A DNA stretch of 64,000 bases from Gordonia sp. PDNC005 (GTDB lineage: Bacteria; Actinomycetota; Actinomycetes; Mycobacteriales; Mycobacteriaceae), in NCBI RefSeq assembly GCF_016919385.1, contig NZ_CP070351.1, positions 1,426,001 through 1,490,000 of the forward strand, written 5' to 3'. The notes under the pieces were generated by a model. That model made no database searches. It was not told where the DNA came from and was given only the letters and a program-made list of their open reading frames with translations. Below are positions 9,597 to 19,322 of this stretch, in pieces (the first letter of the stretch is position 1; each line of letters begins with the position of its first letter). The translations under genes were made by a program, and so were the position numbers.

Positions 9597-10928
9597 CTAC
9601 CGGTCGGAGAGCGCGGACTGCGCGGCGCCTGCCCACTCGCGCCACTGCGTGGCCTGCTCGCGGAACTTCGCGGCGTCCCGGTCCTTGCCCGCCTCGGCGG
9701 CCTTCGCGGCCTGCTCCTCGAGCTTCTCGGCGCGCTCGGTGAACTGGGCCGCACGTGCCTGTGCTTCGGGGTCGGTACGACTCCAGTCGGCGTCCTCAGC
9801 GTCGCGAAGCGCCTTCTCGAGGGCGCGGACCCGTCCTTCGAGGGCGTGCATCTGCTCGCGGGGGACCTTGCCGATCTCTTCCCACTTGTCGCGGAACGCG
9901 CGGAACTGAGTACGGGCCGCTTCGAGGTCCCTCTCCGGGTCGATGGACGACTCGGCCTCAGCGAGGAGATCGAGCTTTGCCTTAGCGTTCTCTGCGAACT
10001 CGGCGTCGCGTTCGGAGTTGACGGCGTTGCGCGCGGCGAAGAACACGTCCTGGGCTGCCTTGAAACGCACCCACAGTGCTTCGTCGGCGTCGCGCGGCGC
10101 ACGGCCCGCGGCTTTCCACTCCTGAAGCAGATCACGGAAGCGGCCGGCGGTCGGCCCCCAATCGGTGGACGACGAGAGCGCCTCGGCCTGAGCGATCAGC
10201 TCCTCCTTGCGCGACTTGGCGCCGGCACGTTCGCGATCGAGGTCGGCGAAGTACGCGCCGCGTCGGCGGTTGAACGCGTCCCGCGCCTTGGAGAACCGTT
10301 TCCACAACGCGTCGTCGGTCTTGCGGTCGACGCCCTTGATCGTCTTCCACTCGTCCAGAATCGCGCGAAGGCGGTCGCCGCCGGTCTTCCACGACGTGCC
10401 CTCGGAACCGATCTTCTCGGCTTCGGCGGCGAGTTCCTCCTTGCGGGCGATCGCCGATGCACGCTGTTCACCGCGTTCGGCCTTCACCTCTTCCGCGACG
10501 CCGTCGGCGTTCGAGACGATTCCGGCCAGACGCGTGGTGAGTTCGTCTACGTCGCCGATCACCTGGGCGTTCGGCAGCTCCTCGAGGAGATGCGCCGCTG
10601 CGGTCTGGGTCTTGCGGGGATCGCCGGACCTGGCCGCGAGGCGCTCTTCGAGTATCTCGACCTCGGTCGCGAGGTCGGCGAATTTTCGGGCGAAGTGAGC
10701 CAACCCCTCGTCGACCGTTCCCGCCTGCCACGACCCGATACTGCGTTCGCCCGATGACGTGATCAGCCAGACGGTTCCGTCCGCGTCGATGCGACCGTGC
10801 TTGGACGGATCGCCGACGGCCACGTGGTGTACCGGGACCGCAGGGGTCGGTGCACCATGTGGGCGAGGGCCGGGCTTGGGCCCGGACGTCGTCGGACCTG
10901 GCTTGGGGGCGGGGGTCGGGCTGGTCAT
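9597..10928 (-). CDS. DUF349 repeat protein
   Basis: A 443-residue, highly charged helical protein with three or more DUF349 repeats, visible as recurring Trp-Lys motifs (ILDEWKTIKG, LLQEWKAAGR, FRDKWEEIGKVP) with Asp-Ala-Leu-Trp-Lys-Arg-Phe segments between them. The first 35 residues are Pro/Gly-rich and probably disordered. A Gly/Val-rich globular stretch with GTVWLITSSGERSIGSW follows at residues 50-68. Family members are often called coiled-coil or ATP/GTP-related, but no nucleotide-binding motif is visible. It lies opposite to its neighbours, as in mycobacteria (Rv2731). Function unknown. Confidence 0.85.
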   Translation of the reverse strand: MTSPTPAPKPGPTTSGPKPGPRPHGAPTPAVPVHHVAVGDPSKHGRIDADGTVWLITSSGERSIGSWQAGTVDEGLAHFARKFADLATEVEILEERLAARSGDPRKTQTAAAHLLEELPNAQVIGDVDELTTRLAGIVSNADGVAEEVKAERGEQRASAIARKEELAAEAEKIGSEGTSWKTGGDRLRAILDEWKTIKGVDRKTDDALWKRFSKARDAFNRRRGAYFADLDRERAGAKSRKEELIAQAEALSSSTDWGPTAGRFRDLLQEWKAAGRAPRDADEALWVRFKAAQDVFFAARNAVNSERDAEFAENAKAKLDLLAEAESSIDPERDLEAARTQFRAFRDKWEEIGKVPREQMHALEGRVRALEKALRDAEDADWSRTDPEAQARAAQFTERAEKLEEQAAKAAEAGKDRDAAKFREQATQWREWAGAAQSALSDR

Positions 10929-11054
10929 CTCGGGTGTCCCTACTGTTATCGCCGCGCGTCACGGCTGCCGTTCACTACGGACTTCATTCAAGCAGGTCAG
11001 ATCGGGGCGCGGGGCCGCCCACCGCAGATTTGGGTAAAGCTGCAGCGATCCCGG

Positions 11055-11060
11055 TACGGT
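11055..11060 (+). promoter_or_regulatory. -10 element of the Rv2728c-like gene (leaderless)
   Basis: TACGGT ends 7 nt before the GTG at 11068. A TTGGGT at 11030-11035 lies 19 nt upstream, an acceptable but long spacer. No Shine-Dalgarno sequence precedes the GTG. Confidence 0.45.
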
Positions 11061-11067
11061 CGGTCCC

Positions 11068-11757
11068 GTGCTAGCCCAGGTTGCGATCGTCCCGAGTGCT
11101 CCGATTCTGGTCCCCGAATTGTCCGGGCCCGACGCGGCCGAGGTGATCGGCGTCCGCGCTGCAGCCCTGGCCGCAGGCGAGAGTCTCGGTGCCGTGGCGG
11201 ACAGGTGGGTCGCGATCGGCGCCGACGGTCCGAACAGGCGTTTCTCGTCATACGGCGTTGATGTGCCGGTCACACTTCGGGCGGGAGGCGATGACGAGCC
11301 GTCTCCGCTCACGATGCTGATCGCCGCATGGCTGCGCGGTGAGACGGCGCCGGCCGCGTCCATTCGGCCGCTCGTGGTGGATCCGTCGTGGACGCCGCTG
11401 GAAGCAGCGTCGGCGGGGCTCGACCTCGCGGCGAGCATCAACGACTACCCGATCCCGGTCGGCGTGTTGGTCGTCGCCGATGGCGCCACTGCGTTGACGC
11501 CGTCGGCACCGGGTGGCGGTGACCGCGCATCTGCACACGAGCTGCAGCGAAGGATCGACGACGCGATCGCGTCGGCCGACCTGGAGGCGTTGGCCGCACT
11601 TGATCCCGCGGCGTGTGAAGTCGACGGAGTCGGTGGGCGGGTCGCTCTGCAAGTTCTCGCCGCACTGGCTCGCGGACACGAGATGACGTCGGAGCTCCGG
11701 TATGCGGATGCACCGCTCGGTGTCGGGTACACGGTCGCCACGTGGACTCTCCGGTGA
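11068..11757 (+). CDS. Conserved Ala-rich protein (Rv2728c-like)
   Basis: A 229-residue soluble protein starting [20 protein letters not shown]. That opening resembles class III extradiol-dioxygenase/MEMO-like folds seen in actinobacterial homologues beside miaA. Clear metal-ligand histidines are not conserved in what I can see (the first strand ends in Pro-Ser-Ala-Pro rather than a His motif), so catalysis is doubtful. Its TGA overlaps the miaA GTG (GTGA at 11754), so the two are coupled. Function unknown. Confidence 0.75.
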   Translation: MLAQVAIVPSAPILVPELSGPDAAEVIGVRAAALAAGESLGAVADRWVAIGADGPNRRFSSYGVDVPVTLRAGGDDEPSPLTMLIAAWLRGETAPAASIRPLVVDPSWTPLEAASAGLDLAASINDYPIPVGVLVVADGATALTPSAPGGGDRASAHELQRRIDDAIASADLEALAALDPAACEVDGVGGRVALQVLAALARGHEMTSELRYADAPLGVGYTVATWTLR

Positions 11758-12656
11758 CCGCCCCGATCGCGGTTGTCGGGCCCACCGCCAGCGGAAAGTC
11801 GGCACTCGCCCTCGACCTCGCCGAACGTCTCGACGGGCAGATCGTCAACGTCGACGCGATGGCTCAGTACCGGGGGATGGACATCGGGACCGCAAAACCG
11901 CCGATTGACGAGCGGCGCGGAATACCCCATCACCTGTTCGACGTCCTCGACGTCACCGAGACCGCGACCGTCGCCGGCTACAAGGCCGCGGCGACCGCGG
12001 TGATCGAGACGTTGCTGGCGGACGACGTCACACCGGTCATCGTCGGCGGATCGATGATGTACGTGCAGGGCCTGCTCGACGATTGGGAGTTTCCAGCCAC
12101 CGATGCACACGTGAGGGCTCGATACGAGGCGGAGCTCGACCGGATCGGATCACTCGCGCTGCACGCACGTCTCCGAGAGGTGGACCCAGCTGCAGCATCG
12201 ACGATCCTGGACACGGACGGCAGACGGATCGTGCGGGCGCTGGAAGTGGTCGAGATCACCGGCCGACCGTTCGCAGCGTCCGCTCCGACCATCGGGGAGC
12301 CGCGTTGGGCCACCCGGATCCTGGCTGTCGACCGCGAGCGCGAACTGCTCGACGCTCGTATCGAGGAACGGACGGCGCAGATGTTCGCATCGGGCTTCCG
12401 GGACGAGGTCGTCGCACTGTGCGAGCAGGGACTGCGCGACGGGAAGACCGCGTCGCAGGCGATCGGTTACGCGCAGATGCTCGCTCACCTCGACGGCGAG
12501 TACAACCTGGACACGGCGCAGGAGCTGACGTTCATCGGGACTCGACGCTACGTCCGCAGACAGAGGTCGTGGTTTCGGCGGGACCACCGGGCCATCTGGC
12601 TCGACGGGGCGTCACGCGCGCTCATGGACGACGCCCTCCGCGCGCTCGACGCGTAA
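11754..12656 (+). CDS. miaA: tRNA dimethylallyltransferase MiaA
   Basis: MiaA transfers dimethylallyl from DMAPP to A37 of UNN-reading tRNAs, supplying the substrate for MiaB. P-loop GPTASGKS is near residues 9-16. The substrate motif [18 protein letters not shown] follows, with an Ala in place of the more common Ile or Val after Met. The Arg-Arg region ends the protein at [14 protein letters not shown] chose GTG 11754, which overlaps the upstream stop (GTGA) and gives 300 residues. GTG 11742 is in frame and would add four residues. Confidence 0.95.
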   Translation: MTAPIAVVGPTASGKSALALDLAERLDGQIVNVDAMAQYRGMDIGTAKPPIDERRGIPHHLFDVLDVTETATVAGYKAAATAVIETLLADDVTPVIVGGSMMYVQGLLDDWEFPATDAHVRARYEAELDRIGSLALHARLREVDPAAASTILDTDGRRIVRALEVVEITGRPFAASAPTIGEPRWATRILAVDRERELLDARIEERTAQMFASGFRDEVVALCEQGLRDGKTASQAIGYAQMLAHLDGEYNLDTAQELTFIGTRRYVRRQRSWFRRDHRAIWLDGASRALMDDALRALDA

Positions 12657-12659
12657 AAT
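12654..12659 (+). promoter_or_regulatory. -10 element of dapF (leaderless)
   Basis: TAAAAT at 12654-12659 includes the miaA stop codon TAA and ends 7 nt before the dapF ATG at 12667. There is no Shine-Dalgarno sequence in between. Confidence 0.5.
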
Positions 12660-12666
12660 CGCCTTC

Positions 12667-13566
12667 ATGACAGCAGCGCCCGCACTCTCGTTCGTCAAAG
12701 GCCACGGTACGCAGAACGATTTCGTGCTCATCCCGGATCCGACGGTGTCCGTCGATCTGACGACTGACCTGGTGAGCGCATTGTGCGACCGGCAGCGAGG
12801 TGTCGGCGCCGACGGGGTGCTGCGCGTAGCCACAGCGGGCTCACTCGTCGGCGCGGGTGTGATCGACGCTCTGCCGGACGGCGTCGCCGCCGACGACTGG
12901 TTCATGGACTACCGAAACGCGGACGGGTCGATCGCCGAGATGTGCGGTAACGGTGTCCGGGTGTTCGCCCACTACTGCCGGGCCGCAGGACTCGTCGACT
13001 CGGACTCGTTCGCCGTCGGCTCGCGGGCCGGGTCCCGACCGGTGGTGGTGCACCACTTCGACGCGGTCACCGCCGACGTCAGCGTCGCGATGGGTCGGGT
13101 CCGACTCGACGGTTCGAGCGCGGTCGGCATCGCTCGCGGTCGTTACATCGGCGAGCGCGTCGACGTCGGCAACCCGCACCTGGCCTGCGTCGTCGACGGA
13201 CTCACGGTGGACGCGCTCGCTGCACTCGATCTGACAACCGGCCCGCAGCTCGACGCCGCAGTGTTCCCGAACGGTGCGAATGTGGAGGTCCTCACGCCGT
13301 TGGCCCCGGCCGACACCGACGTCGACTTCACCGCGCACATGCGTGTGTTCGAACGGGGAGTGGGGGAGACACGATCGTGCGGAACCGGTCTCGTCGCTGC
13401 GGCGAGTGCCGCGCTCCACGGGATCGGACGCGACGCCGGAGTCGTCGGCATCACCATCCCCGGCGGGGACGTTGTGGTGACCGTCGCCGACGGCGCAGCT
13501 GTCCTGCGCGGACCGTCGCGGCTCGTCGCCCGCGGTGAGCTCAATCCCGGCTGGGCCGTTCTCTAG
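12667..13566 (+). CDS. dapF: Diaminopimelate epimerase DapF
   Basis: Converts LL- to meso-diaminopimelate, the cross-linking residue of mycolata peptidoglycan and the precursor of lysine. The two catalytic cysteines are C93 ([10 protein letters not shown]) and C238 ([11 protein letters not shown]), the standard racemase pair. Substrate loops KGHGTQNDF and [15 protein letters not shown] are intact. Length is 299 residues, a little longer than E. coli. It begins 10 nt after miaA and probably also has its own promoter overlapping the miaA stop codon. Confidence 0.96.
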   Translation: MTAAPALSFVKGHGTQNDFVLIPDPTVSVDLTTDLVSALCDRQRGVGADGVLRVATAGSLVGAGVIDALPDGVAADDWFMDYRNADGSIAEMCGNGVRVFAHYCRAAGLVDSDSFAVGSRAGSRPVVVHHFDAVTADVSVAMGRVRLDGSSAVGIARGRYIGERVDVGNPHLACVVDGLTVDALAALDLTTGPQLDAAVFPNGANVEVLTPLAPADTDVDFTAHMRVFERGVGETRSCGTGLVAAASAALHGIGRDAGVVGITIPGGDVVVTVADGAAVLRGPSRLVARGELNPGWAVL

Positions 13567-13627
13567 ACGGCCTCGCCGGAAAGTCACGTGCATCCTGCAC
13601 ACCTCACCGGGCACAATGGTGCACAGA

Positions 13628-15037
13628 ATGACTGAAACTCACATCGACACCCCCGAACATCCCACCACCGGTGAACTCGCCCTCGACGATCGTGCGTCAC
13701 TGCAACGTGTCGTCGGACTGTCCACCGAGCTCGACGACGTCACCGAAGTCGAGTACCGCCAGCTCCGACTCGAGCGCGTTGTGCTCGTCGGCGTCTGGAC
13801 GTCCGGCACTCTCGCGCAGGCCGAAGCGAGCCTCGCCGAACTCGCCGCCCTCGCCGAGACCGCGGGCTCCGAGGTTCTCGAAGCACTCTTCCAGCGCCGC
13901 TCCAAACCAGATCCGGCCACGTACCTGGGGTCCGGAAAGGCGCAGGAGGTACGCGAGGTCGTCCTGGCCACCGGTGCCGACACCGTCGTCTGCGACGGTG
14001 AGCTGACACCCGCCCAGCTGACCGCGCTCGAAAAGGTCGTCAAGGTCAAGGTGATCGACCGGACCGCGCTGATCCTCGACATCTTCGCTCAGCACGCCAC
14101 GTCGCGAGAGGGCAAGGCGCAGGTGTCCCTCGCCCAGATGGAGTACATGCTCCCGCGTCTGCGCGGCTGGGGCGAGTCGATGTCCCGCCAGGCCGGCGGC
14201 CGTGCCGGTAGCAACGGCGGCGTCGGCCTCCGTGGACCCGGTGAGACCAAGATCGAGACCGACCGCCGCCGTATTCGTGAGCGGATGGCGAAACTCCGTA
14301 AGGAGATTCGGGGAATGAAGACGGCGCGCACCGTGAAACGCGCGGCCCGCCGCCGCGGTACCGTTCCTGCGCTCACCGTGGTCGGCTACACGAACGCGGG
14401 CAAGTCGAGCCTCGTGAACGCCATGACCGGGGCCGGTGTGCTGGTGCAGGACGCGCTGTTCGCCACCCTTGACCCGACTACCCGTCGCGCGGAACTCGCC
14501 GACGGACACGAAGTGGTCTTCACCGACACGGTCGGCTTCGTCCGGCATCTGCCCACACAACTCGTGGAAGCGTTCCGATCGACGCTCGAAGAGGCGGTCG
14601 ACGCGGATCTGCTGATCCACGTCGTCGACGGCGCCGATCCCTTCCCGGACCTGCAGATCTCCACGGTCCGTCAGGTGCTGCGCGAGGTTCTCGACGAGGA
14701 GAAGCTCCCACCACCGCCTGAGATGCTGGTGATCAACAAGATCGACGCGATCGACGATGTGCGCATGACAACCTTGCGTGCGGAGTTCCCCGACGCGGTC
14801 TTCGTGTCCGCCCGCACCGGCGAAGGGCTGCCCGGGCTGTTCGACCGCATCACCGCGTTTGTCCAGCGTGACGATGTCGAAGCAGAACTCCAGGTGCCGT
14901 TCGCCCGGGGCGAGGTGATCTCACGGCTGCACCAGTACGCTCATGTGCTGTCGACCGAGCACACTGCCGACGGCACTCGTCTGCATGTGCGGATGCCGTC
15001 CGCGCTGGCGGGAGAACTCGCAGACCTCATCGTCTAG
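13628..15037 (+). CDS. hflX: Ribosome-associated GTPase HflX
   Basis: A translational GTPase that splits or rescues stalled ribosomes. The 469-residue protein has the glycine-rich HflX linker (RQAGGRAGSNGGVGLRGPGETKIETDRRRI). The G domain includes G1 GYTNAGKS (about residues 253-260), G3 DTVGFV and G4 NKID. The frame is open upstream to 13535, but homology starts at MTETH, and ATG 13628 matches. No good ribosome site is seen. CACAAT at 13612-13617 could be a poor -10 giving a very short leader. Confidence 0.95.
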   Translation: MTETHIDTPEHPTTGELALDDRASLQRVVGLSTELDDVTEVEYRQLRLERVVLVGVWTSGTLAQAEASLAELAALAETAGSEVLEALFQRRSKPDPATYLGSGKAQEVREVVLATGADTVVCDGELTPAQLTALEKVVKVKVIDRTALILDIFAQHATSREGKAQVSLAQMEYMLPRLRGWGESMSRQAGGRAGSNGGVGLRGPGETKIETDRRRIRERMAKLRKEIRGMKTARTVKRAARRRGTVPALTVVGYTNAGKSSLVNAMTGAGVLVQDALFATLDPTTRRAELADGHEVVFTDTVGFVRHLPTQLVEAFRSTLEEAVDADLLIHVVDGADPFPDLQISTVRQVLREVLDEEKLPPPPEMLVINKIDAIDDVRMTTLRAEFPDAVFVSARTGEGLPGLFDRITAFVQRDDVEAELQVPFARGEVISRLHQYAHVLSTEHTADGTRLHVRMPSALAGELADLIV

Positions 15038-15066
15038 GGCGTGTTGCGCCTGACCGCTGGAACATC

Positions 15067-15096
15067 GAAGGCGCCCGCACGGATGCGGGCGCCTTC
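15067..15096. terminator. Bidirectional hairpin between hflX and ptsH
   Basis: A 13-bp perfect stem (GAAGGCGCCCGCA at 15067-15079 with its complement at 15084-15096) closes a 4-nt loop. There is no U-tract on either side. Its place between convergent genes suggests termination in both directions. Confidence 0.7.
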
Positions 15097-15120
15097 GGCG
15101 TTCGTGTCGAAAGAGGAGCT

Positions 15121-15381
15121 CTATTCGGCGTCGAGGTCCTTCGCGACCAGAGCCGCGATGGTGTCGACTGCGGACTGGTCGTCGCTCTCGACGGTGATGG
15201 TCGCGCCCTTCTCTGCGCCGAGCGTCATGATCATCAGTGCACTTCCAGCGTCGACCGGGTCGCCGCCGTCTGCGGCGAGGGTGACCGATGAGCCGAGGGC
15301 GGCCGCGGCTTCTGCGATCAGGGTCGCCGGGCGAGCGTGGAGACCGACTGCGGAGCCGACGGTCACGGTGGTGCTGGGCAT
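15121..15381 (-). CDS. ptsH: Phosphocarrier protein HPr
   Basis: The 86-residue general PTS phosphocarrier that relays phosphate from Enzyme I to FruA. Phosphorylation site His15 lies in GLHARPA, and the second conserved helix contains AGSALMIMTLG with the Ser46-equivalent serine. GAAAGG lies 9 nt before the ATG on the minus strand. It is the last gene of the leftward fru set. Confidence 0.96.
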   Translation of the reverse strand: MPSTTVTVGSAVGLHARPATLIAEAAAALGSSVTLAADGGDPVDAGSALMIMTLGAEKGATITVESDDQSAVDTIAALVAKDLDAE

Positions 15382-15430
15382 GTGGTGCGCCTTTCGGATT
15401 GTTGTACTTCAGGGTCAAGCGGAGTCGGAG

Positions 15431-17455
15431 TCAGGCGGTGGCGGCGGCGGGAGCGGTGTCCGCTGCGTCGTCGGTGGCGCGTGGCTTGATCTGCTTGGCG
15501 GCGATCACCGCGAACGCGGAGACAACCATGCCAACGAGGATAGCGATCAGGAACTTCCACCACGTTCCGTTCATCGCGAATAGTACGAAGACGCCGCCGT
15601 GCGGGGCGCGCAATTCTGCGCCGAGGGCCATCGACAGTCCGCCGGTGACGGCGCCGCCGAGCATCATCGACGGGATGACGCGCAACGGGTCCGCCGCGGC
15701 GAACGGGATGGCGCCTTCAGAGATGAACGACGCGCCGAGCAGCCATGCCGCCTTGCCGTTCTCCCGCTCGGGCTCGGTGAACAGACTCGGACGGAGAGTG
15801 GTCGCGAGCGCCAGAGCCAGCGGCGGCACCATGCCGGCGGCCATCACGGCCGCCATGAACTGCCACTGGCCCGCGCCGGCGTCGGCCGCGGCGAGTCCGG
15901 CCACGCCCACCGCGTATGCGGCCTTGTTGACCGGTCCACCGAGGTCGAAGCACATCATCAAGCCGATGACGATGCCGAGGATCACCTTGGAGCTGCCCGA
16001 CATCGAGTTGAGGGCGTCCTCGAGTGACGTGTTCACCCACGACAGGGGGCCTGCGAGCAGCATGTACATGACGGCGCCGGTGACCAGGGTGCCTAGCAGC
16101 GGGATGATCACCACCGGCTGCAGGCCGCGCGCCCACTGGGGAAGCGGCAGCTTGGAGAGCCACAGCGCGACGACACCCGCGATCAGACCACCGACGACTC
16201 CGCCGATGAATCCGGAGCCGACCGTGACGGCGATGACACCGGCGGTGAAACCGGGTGCGAGGCCGGGCCGATCGGCGATCGCATAGGAGATGTAGCCGGC
16301 GAGAACCGCGACCATCAGACCCATCGCTGCGCCGCCCACAGCGAAGCTGACGCCGCCGATGTACTCGGCGAGCCCACCCGGTGGGAGATCCCAGAGGGTG
16401 TTGTTGAGCGCGACGTACGCTCCGTTCGACAAACCGGAGTCGCCGTGGGAGTTGCCGATCTCGTATCCGGCGATCAGGAACCCAAGGGCGATGAGCAGAC
16501 CGCCCGCCGCGACGAACGGGATCATGTAGCTGACGCCGGTCAGGAGAGCCTGCTTGAGTCGACCTCCGACACCGATGCCGCCGTCGTTCGTCTCACCCGT
16601 GTCGTCGGCACCGTCTCCGGCAGCGACTCGACGTGCGTGCGGGTCGGTGGATGCCGCGACCGCTTCGCCGATCATGGTGTCGGGTTCGTTGATCGCGCGT
16701 TTGACTCCCGACTCGATCACCGGTTTGCCGGCGAACCGCTCGCGGCCCTTGACTCCGACGTCGGTCGCGAAGATCACTGCGTCCGCAGCGGACAATTGCG
16801 CCGCGGTGAACGGTGTTGTCCCGCTGGACCCCTGCGTCTCGACGGCGAAGTCGACGTCGGCCCGTTCGGCGGCGAGCTTGAGGGCGTCGGCGGCCATGTA
16901 GGTGTGGGCGATGCCGGTGGGACAGGCTGTGATCGCGAGGATCGACGTCTTGCCGGTCGGCGCGGGCGCAGGTTCCGGAGTCGGTGTCGGTGCCACGGGT
17001 TTGGGGGTGACGGCGTCGGTGACGAGCGAGACGATCGTGGCGTCGTCGGGCGCGTCCCGCAGACTCTGGACGAACTCCGGGCGGACCAGAGCCCGTGCGA
17101 GGGCGCTGAGCACCTTCATGTGCTCGCTGCCGGCCCCGGCGGGTGCGGCGATCAGGAAGACGATGTCCGCCGGTCCGTCCTTGGCGCCGAAGTCGACGGG
17201 GCGGGACAGTCGGGCCATCGCAAGAGTCGCCGAGGTGACCGATTCCGCGCGAGCGTGGGGGATCGCGATGCCGCCGGGCAAGCCGGTCGGCGAGCTCGCC
17301 TCTCGGGCGAGTGCACCTGCGATCAGATCGGACGGGTCGGCGGAGCGGCCCGATTCACCGACGAGCGCCGCGAGAGTGCGGACGACGGCCTCGGTGTCGG
17401 CGCCTGCGTCGGCGTCGAGCAGCACCAGTGATGGAGCGATGATGGGATCAGACAT
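15431..17455 (-). CDS. fruA: Fructose PTS EIIABC permease
   Basis: Imports fructose and phosphorylates it to fructose-1-phosphate. The 674-residue chain carries three domains. EIIA has its active His67 in GGIAIPHARAES. EIIB has its active Cys178 in ITACPTGIAHTYMA. A multi-span EIIC membrane domain runs from about residue 290 to the end. A Pro/Ala/Thr linker (about 150-168) separates EIIA from EIIB. It is flanked by ptsH and fruK on the same strand. Confidence 0.96.
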   Translation of the reverse strand: MSDPIIAPSLVLLDADAGADTEAVVRTLAALVGESGRSADPSDLIAGALAREASSPTGLPGGIAIPHARAESVTSATLAMARLSRPVDFGAKDGPADIVFLIAAPAGAGSEHMKVLSALARALVRPEFVQSLRDAPDDATIVSLVTDAVTPKPVAPTPTPEPAPAPTGKTSILAITACPTGIAHTYMAADALKLAAERADVDFAVETQGSSGTTPFTAAQLSAADAVIFATDVGVKGRERFAGKPVIESGVKRAINEPDTMIGEAVAASTDPHARRVAAGDGADDTGETNDGGIGVGGRLKQALLTGVSYMIPFVAAGGLLIALGFLIAGYEIGNSHGDSGLSNGAYVALNNTLWDLPPGGLAEYIGGVSFAVGGAAMGLMVAVLAGYISYAIADRPGLAPGFTAGVIAVTVGSGFIGGVVGGLIAGVVALWLSKLPLPQWARGLQPVVIIPLLGTLVTGAVMYMLLAGPLSWVNTSLEDALNSMSGSSKVILGIVIGLMMCFDLGGPVNKAAYAVGVAGLAAADAGAGQWQFMAAVMAAGMVPPLALALATTLRPSLFTEPERENGKAAWLLGASFISEGAIPFAAADPLRVIPSMMLGGAVTGGLSMALGAELRAPHGGVFVLFAMNGTWWKFLIAILVGMVVSAFAVIAAKQIKPRATDDAADTAPAAATA

Positions 17456-17491
17456 TGTCTTCTACCTTGCTGTGGGACGGGGGAGGGGATC

Positions 17492-18436
17492 TTAGAGACG
17501 GGTGACGGTGATGCCTGCGTGGTCGAGCTGGCCGGGTGTCGGCGGTGTGGTTCCCGGCAGTGACGCGGCTGCAGAGCCGTATGCGACTGCCCGGGCCAGC
17601 CGGTCGGCAGGGCCGGCACCGGCGTGTTCGGCGATCAGATAGCCGGCGAGGGAGGCGTCGCCTGCTCCGACGGTGCTCCGAACCCGCACCTGGGGCGCCG
17701 ACGCGAACCAGGCTTCGCCTCCGACCGCGAGGACGGCCCCGGCCCCGCCGAGAGTGGTGAGGACCGCTCCGCCGGTGGACCCGGCGAGGGAGATCGATGC
17801 GAGTGCCGCGGCCGAGGGGTCGCCATCGGCTGCGGCGGACTCGAGTGCGCCGGGATCGGCGCCGGTCAGTTCCGCAAGCTCCTCGGAGTTCGGCTTCATC
17901 AGATCCGGGCCCGCGGCCGCCACATGATGCAGAGGTGCGCCCGAGGTGTCGACCGCGATGTGCACCCCGACGCCGCGAAGTGCGCCGATGACGTCGGCGT
18001 ACCAGGTTGCGGGCAGACCAGGGGGAAGAGAGCCGCACAGTGCCAGCCAGTCCGCGTGGGAGGCGCGCTCGACGATCGCCGTCATCAGGGACCGCGCCTC
18101 TGCATTGTCGAGATCCGCACCGGGTGCGTTGATCTTAGTGGTGACACCGTAGGGGTCGGCGATCGTCAGGTTCACCCGTACGTCCCCGGCCACGTCGATA
18201 GCGCTGTGCGGCAGGCCTGCTCGTTCGAGGTGATGGACGAACGCGTCGCCCGCATGCGCGGGCACCACCGCCATCGTCGGCAGGCCTGCGGCATCGACGA
18301 CTCGGGCCACGTTCACGCCCTTCCCTCCGGGCTGGTCCACGACGCCGACCGGTCGGTGGACGCCGCCGGGTATCAGAGGCCCGTCCAGCTGGACCGTGCG
18401 ATCGATGCTCGGATTGGCTGTGACTGTCAGAATCAT
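17492..18436 (-). CDS. fruK: 1-phosphofructokinase FruK
   Basis: Phosphorylates fructose-1-phosphate from FruA to fructose-1,6-bisphosphate for glycolysis. PfkB-family features are the N-terminal ILTVTANPSIDRT, the GGKGVNVARV substrate loop, and the C-terminal anion-hole motif TVGAGDASLAGYL with the catalytic Asp. Length is 314 residues. The ATG overlaps the stop of the DeoR-type regulator (ATGA), so regulator and kinase are coupled. Confidence 0.96.
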   Translation of the reverse strand: MILTVTANPSIDRTVQLDGPLIPGGVHRPVGVVDQPGGKGVNVARVVDAAGLPTMAVVPAHAGDAFVHHLERAGLPHSAIDVAGDVRVNLTIADPYGVTTKINAPGADLDNAEARSLMTAIVERASHADWLALCGSLPPGLPATWYADVIGALRGVGVHIAVDTSGAPLHHVAAAGPDLMKPNSEELAELTGADPGALESAAADGDPSAAALASISLAGSTGGAVLTTLGGAGAVLAVGGEAWFASAPQVRVRSTVGAGDASLAGYLIAEHAGAGPADRLARAVAYGSAAASLPGTTPPTPGQLDHAGITVTRL

Positions 18437-19203
18437 GCGACGACCACCTCGATGTCGTGTTCGGTCAGTTCGGTGACGAGCGCCGGGTCGATCCCGGCGT
18501 CGGTTATGAGGACGTCGATGTTCTCCAGGCCGGAGAAGCCGACGAGTTCCTGGCGGTTCATCTTCGTCGAGTCGGCCAACACGACGACGCGGTCGCAGCA
18601 GGCGATCATCGCTCGTTTGGTCGCGGCTTCGTCGGAGTCCGGAGTGGACAGGCCGTGATCCGCGGTGAGCCCGTTCGTGCCGATGAACCCGACACTCACA
18701 TGCAGTCGTGCGAACGCCTCGACGGCGTCGGCTCCGACGGCGGCCTGTGTCTTCGGTCGGAGCCTGCCCCCGATCAGCAGGACCGTCGACCGTGACAGAC
18801 CGGTGAGCGACGATGCGATCGGAACGCTGTTGGTGACCAGTTGCAGGCGCGCGTCGCCGCTCACCGCGGTCGCGGCCTGGTACGTGGTGCTACCGGCGTC
18901 GAAGAGGACCGAGCCTCCGGTGGCAGGCAGGAAGCGTTGCGCCGCGACGCCGATCGCCGCCTTCTCGGACTGCCGCGCGGCCTCTCGCGACGGGAGGTCC
19001 GGTTCGTCGACGACGGCGGCGACGTCGAGCCGCACCGCTCCGCCGTGCACTCGCATCAGGCTGCCGGAACGCTGCAGTACTGCGAGGTCGCGACGGACGG
19101 TTTCGCCGGTGACCGCGAATCGTTCCGCCAACTCGGCGACGGACACGCGGCCGCGTTGGCGGACCTCGTTCGCGATCGCTTGTTGGCGTTCTTCGGCGTA
19201 CAT
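18433..19203 (-). CDS. fruR: DeoR-family repressor of the fructose PTS
   Basis: A 256-residue DeoR/GlpR regulator. The N-terminal winged helix (RQQAIANEVRQRGRVSVAELAERFAVTGETVRRDLAVLQRSG) precedes a sugar-phosphate-sensing domain with DAGSTTYQAA and an isomerase-like fold. Position as first gene of the fruR-fruK-fruA-ptsH set, divergent from ptsI, indicates control of both directions. Fructose-1-phosphate is the inducer known for related FruR proteins. The function here is inferred from context. Confidence 0.92.
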   Translation of the reverse strand: MYAEERQQAIANEVRQRGRVSVAELAERFAVTGETVRRDLAVLQRSGSLMRVHGGAVRLDVAAVVDEPDLPSREAARQSEKAAIGVAAQRFLPATGGSVLFDAGSTTYQAATAVSGDARLQLVTNSVPIASSLTGLSRSTVLLIGGRLRPKTQAAVGADAVEAFARLHVSVGFIGTNGLTADHGLSTPDSDEAATKRAMIACCDRVVVLADSTKMNRQELVGFSGLENIDVLITDAGIDPALVTELTEHDIEVVVA

Positions 19204-19250
19204 GTGACTACTCCTGGTCAGCTACGTGCTGGCGTGTTGATTCATCTGTA

Positions 19251-19277
19251 TTTACTTGGATTACATCTTTGTTTACT
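19251..19277. promoter_or_regulatory. Candidate FruR operator: direct TTTACT repeats
   Basis: TTTACT occurs at 19251-19256 and 19272-19277. The 21-bp spacing is two helical turns, within the AT-rich 119-bp gap between divergent fruR and ptsI. DeoR-type repressors often bind direct repeats. The assignment is an inference. Confidence 0.4.
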
Positions 19278-19309
19278 CCCGTACTGTCGGGGGCGTCAAG
19301 GACTTCTTG

Positions 19310-19315
19310 TAATCT
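19310..19315 (+). promoter_or_regulatory. -10 element of ptsI (leaderless)
   Basis: TAATCT ends 7 nt before the ptsI ATG at 19323. There is no Shine-Dalgarno sequence, so the message probably starts at the initiation codon. Confidence 0.5.
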
Positions 19316-19322
19316 CTCTCAC